A stretch of 10,200 nucleotides of DNA from Dissophora ornata (taxonomy: Eukaryota > Mortierellomycota > Mortierellomycetes > Mortierellales > Mortierellaceae), in contig MU617587.1 in assembly GCA_025201705.1 (NCBI GenBank), positions 1 to 10,200 on the forward strand. The letters run 5' to 3'. A program made the translations under genes and the position numbers. Below, one piece after another: positions 8,105-10,200 of this stretch. Each line of letters opens with the position of its first letter. Position 1 is the first letter of the stretch. The notes below the pieces were generated by a model. It ran no database searches, was not told the origin of the DNA, and saw only the letters and a program-made list of their open reading frames with translations.

Positions 8105-9844
8105 TCATTTTGTCCCTGCTGCTGTCGAGGCCTCATCTGTTGGGCTGATAACGTGAATGCTGTCGAGCATCACAGGCGCAACTGTAGCCTGGCGGTCATG
8201 GCCTACATGCTCAGCATTGCTGCTCACCGACTTTTGGTGTGGGAATGACTGCTCAAAGTCCTGCACGTGCCTTGATCGACGGTCAACCACCAGCTCCTCC
8301 CAGCGCGATCCCGCAGAGCCCATCGAGGACTGGCACATGCGCAGGTCCAGTCCGTCACACCAGCGAATGGCACCGATGAGCCAGATGTTGTACTGCATTG
8401 GGACGAAAGCTACCCGATCGTGCTCACCCCGGTCATAGCCCATGCCGGGTCCGCGCATGCGATTCATTCTATGCTCGAGCTGGGCCCTTTTGGCAGCAAA
8501 CACCGAGGCTGTCGATTGCTGCTCAGAACTGTTGACGGCGAGACCCTTCTCTGGATCTTCTTCACCAGTGCGGCTTCTCTGCTCCTGGTCTTGCTCCTGG
8601 GACCAGCGACTATCAAAGATCATGTACTTGTCGTGGTGGCGCTTCAGTCCAAAATATTCTTTTTCCATCACGACATCAATCATGGCGATGTAGAGAGACC
8701 AGGCCGCGTAGGTGATAAAAATGGCGAGCACAACATCGACCGTGTAATGCAGGCGAGTCGCGATGACAAAGTAAAGTCCCACTGTGATGTAGGCATACGA
8801 AAAGTAGGTAGCCCATTTGTTTCGGCAGTAAAGTCGCCATTGGATCGCACATGTGACCCTGCAGGAATTCAAGCGAGAATAAAAAAAAGGTGGGGGAGAG
8901 AGATATTAACAATCTGTTGTGCGATATTGGTCCACGGCAATTTTCTTCGGAACCCTCCATACTCCTCCTCCTCCTTCGGAGATTAAGGTGGAAGAAGAGT
9001 CTGCACAAGCTGGAAATGATCCTGTGACCACCGAAATGCGTTGGTAGTACAAGCTCACAAATGTAAAGAAGGTTCCTTCAACTTACATGAAGACGGTGTG
9101 ACCCGAGAAAATATCATCGGTACAGGCTTCGACCGTGCCTGGGATCATCTCTAGAGCAATCCAGAACATGTCTTTAAATCCTCTCTCAGTTGCGGGGATA
9201 CATCCTTCCTTGGGAGTTGGAAGAGTAGTGACCGACAGCGTGAGTGCACGATAGACGCTCAGTGTTCCGACGACCCAGAAAACTCGGCGGAGAACGATAA
9301 TTCTCTCAGTCCAGTTGGGGCAGATAAAGGCAATGCCAATCAACGTAAACACGATTGAGGTCATCACAAAAGTGTTGGCGGGAGTAATGTCCCGCCTGGC
9401 GGGGAAGATGTCGAAACCACGGTCCCTGAGTATGATATTGGTGTAGTCAGTCTCGACCCAGCGATGGTCTGAAAACTGGTTGCAGAAGGCCATGGCAATG
9501 CAGACAACTACAAAGTAGATGATTGAACTGATAAAACGGCCAATTTCCGAGTTGATGCACCGACTCCAAGTTATCTTGGACAAGGAGCGGGTAGGCGATG
9601 TGGGCGAAGAAGAGCCGTTACGCTGGCCAATGCTACTGCTGTCGTTGCCGGGCTGGTCCATACTCTGGTGTTGCCGAGAAGATGGAGGTAGGTTAGTGTC
9701 AAACGAGGTGGATGATGCCGTAGAGGAAGTCCCGACCATTGTGGCGTTACTGTGTCTGTTGAGGCGATCCTCGTCAATGTGTACCTGGAGAGAATCAATG
9801 GAGCCCAGGTTCTCCAGATTATCTGCTCGCGTAGCTGTAGCCAT
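8105..9844 (-). CDS. Sphingomyelin-synthase-like PAP2_C membrane protein, 2 exons, 503 aa
   Basis: Likely Golgi or plasma-membrane transferase moving a phospho-head-group from a phospholipid to ceramide. The substrate cannot be read from the sequence. CDS: complement(join(8105..8858,9087..9844)), 1512 nt, TGA stop. The single intron (228 bp, GTAAGT to TGCAG) falls after the SGHT motif and restores an ATG codon across the junction. The ATG at 9844 has A at -3 and G at +4 and follows an in-frame TAG 24 nt upstream. Residues 1-95 are Ser/Thr/Pro-rich and probably disordered. Hydrophobic spans lie near 106-124, 157-175, 183-205, 248-264, 270-287 and 291-313. The D2-like motif RRVFWVVGTLSVYRALT...TTLP (split: RRVFWVV, YRALTLSVTTLP) spans 186-209. 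D3-like CTDDIFSGHT is at 241-250 and D4-like HYTVDVVLA at 290-298. The His249/His290/Asp294 triad has spacings of 41 and 4, close to sphingomyelin synthases. A hydrophilic tail of about 190 residues follows and includes an unusual hydrophobic NIWLIGAIRWCDGLD patch. It faces the cullin tail to tail. Family assignment is firm; sphingomyelin versus inositol- or ethanolamine-phosphoceramide product is open. Confidence 0.92.
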
Positions 9845-10200
9845 TGTAGATGCAGCTGTTGTGGTCTAGGATGGAGGGTGAGAGATGGGTTACCGAAGAA
9901 GGTGAGCATTTGTGGTTGGATGACAGTTTCTCATATAGAATCTGAGCAGGCAATGATTGGTGTGAGGCGGAGGAAAAATGCACACGACCGTGTTGCGGCA
10001 GCGGCACGCGACCATGATCGAAGGCAAACGAATTACACGCACAGAAGTTGGCGGAGGAAAAAAAAAGGAGGTCGGGTAGCAGGGGTAAAAGACGCGCTGT
10101 TGGCGAAGAGGGCGCCTTGTGCCTTTGTTTGTAGGTGAAAGAGAGAGGGAAGGGACAAAGCAACTGAAGACGCAGTTGTGTCTACAGGCCTTTTTTTTTT
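9845..10200 (-). promoter_or_regulatory. Promoter and 5' leader of the PAP2_C gene
   Basis: Read on the minus strand, this region has a CCAAT box (9960-9956), a TATATG-containing TATA-like element about 20 nt downstream of it (near 9938-9932), and CT-rich tracts near 10050-10073 and 10138-10160. Two upstream ATGs (9934 and 9909) lie near or downstream of the TATA-like site. If transcription starts about 30 nt after that site, both would fall at the edge of or outside the mRNA. A run of at least 10 T on the plus strand reaches the window edge. Element calls are motif matches only. Confidence 0.35.

Noticed and set aside
8420..8986. 188-codon plus-strand open frame antisense to the PAP2_C gene
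   Set aside because: It lies opposite exon 2 and the intron of a gene with intact catalytic motifs. It starts at a TTG/non-ATG-type codon or in mid-frame and has no domain of its own.
1..10200. tRNA or rRNA genes, CRISPR arrays, transposons, toxin-antitoxin or phage-defence genes
   Set aside because: Looked for characteristic arms, repeats, terminal inverted repeats and domain motifs by eye on both strands and found none. The context is a eukaryotic housekeeping region.

Overview
The window is eukaryotic nuclear DNA and looks like a compact fungal genome. All three protein-coding genes are split by short GT-AG introns, mostly 90-145 bp with GTAAG-like donors and some CTAAC/CTAAT-like branch sites. 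A type I metacaspase excludes animals, and the cullin reads like a fungal Cul1/Cdc53. A sphingomyelin-synthase-type PAP2 protein, together with the intron density, makes an early-diverging fungus (Mucoromycota or Mortierellomycota) the best guess. That placement is inference; no species is identified.

Layout, left to right. Positions 271-2459 (minus) hold a seven-exon metacaspase of 512 residues with an intact His/Cys dyad. Positions 2460-4220 are a divergent intergenic region of about 1.76 kb with a 48-nt pure purine run, a 29-A homopolymer and a short tandem repeat, but no gene I can support. Positions 4221-7673 (plus) hold a nine-exon cullin-1 of 769 residues, complete from the Skp1-binding N-terminus to the neddylation site and C-terminal Tyr-x-Ala. 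Positions 7674-8104 separate two convergent 3' ends. Positions 8105-9844 (minus) hold a two-exon, six-span membrane protein of 503 residues with the motifs of the sphingomyelin/inositol-phosphorylceramide synthase family. Positions 9845-10200 are its upstream region.

All exon junctions were rebuilt by hand. Each was checked by reading-frame continuity, GT/AG ends and agreement with the conserved core of the family. The three genes act in separate processes: Ca2+-dependent Lys/Arg proteolysis and stress response, SCF ubiquitin ligation, and sphingolipid head-group transfer. Nothing suggests a functional cluster.

I found no mobile element, CRISPR array, tRNA, rRNA or prokaryote-type defence system. 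The window appears to be an ordinary fungal housekeeping region. The points most worth a second look are a duplicated DGR-x-VTKT motif in the unusual metacaspase N-terminus, the head-group specificity of the PAP2 protein, and an upstream ORF overlapping the start of that gene.
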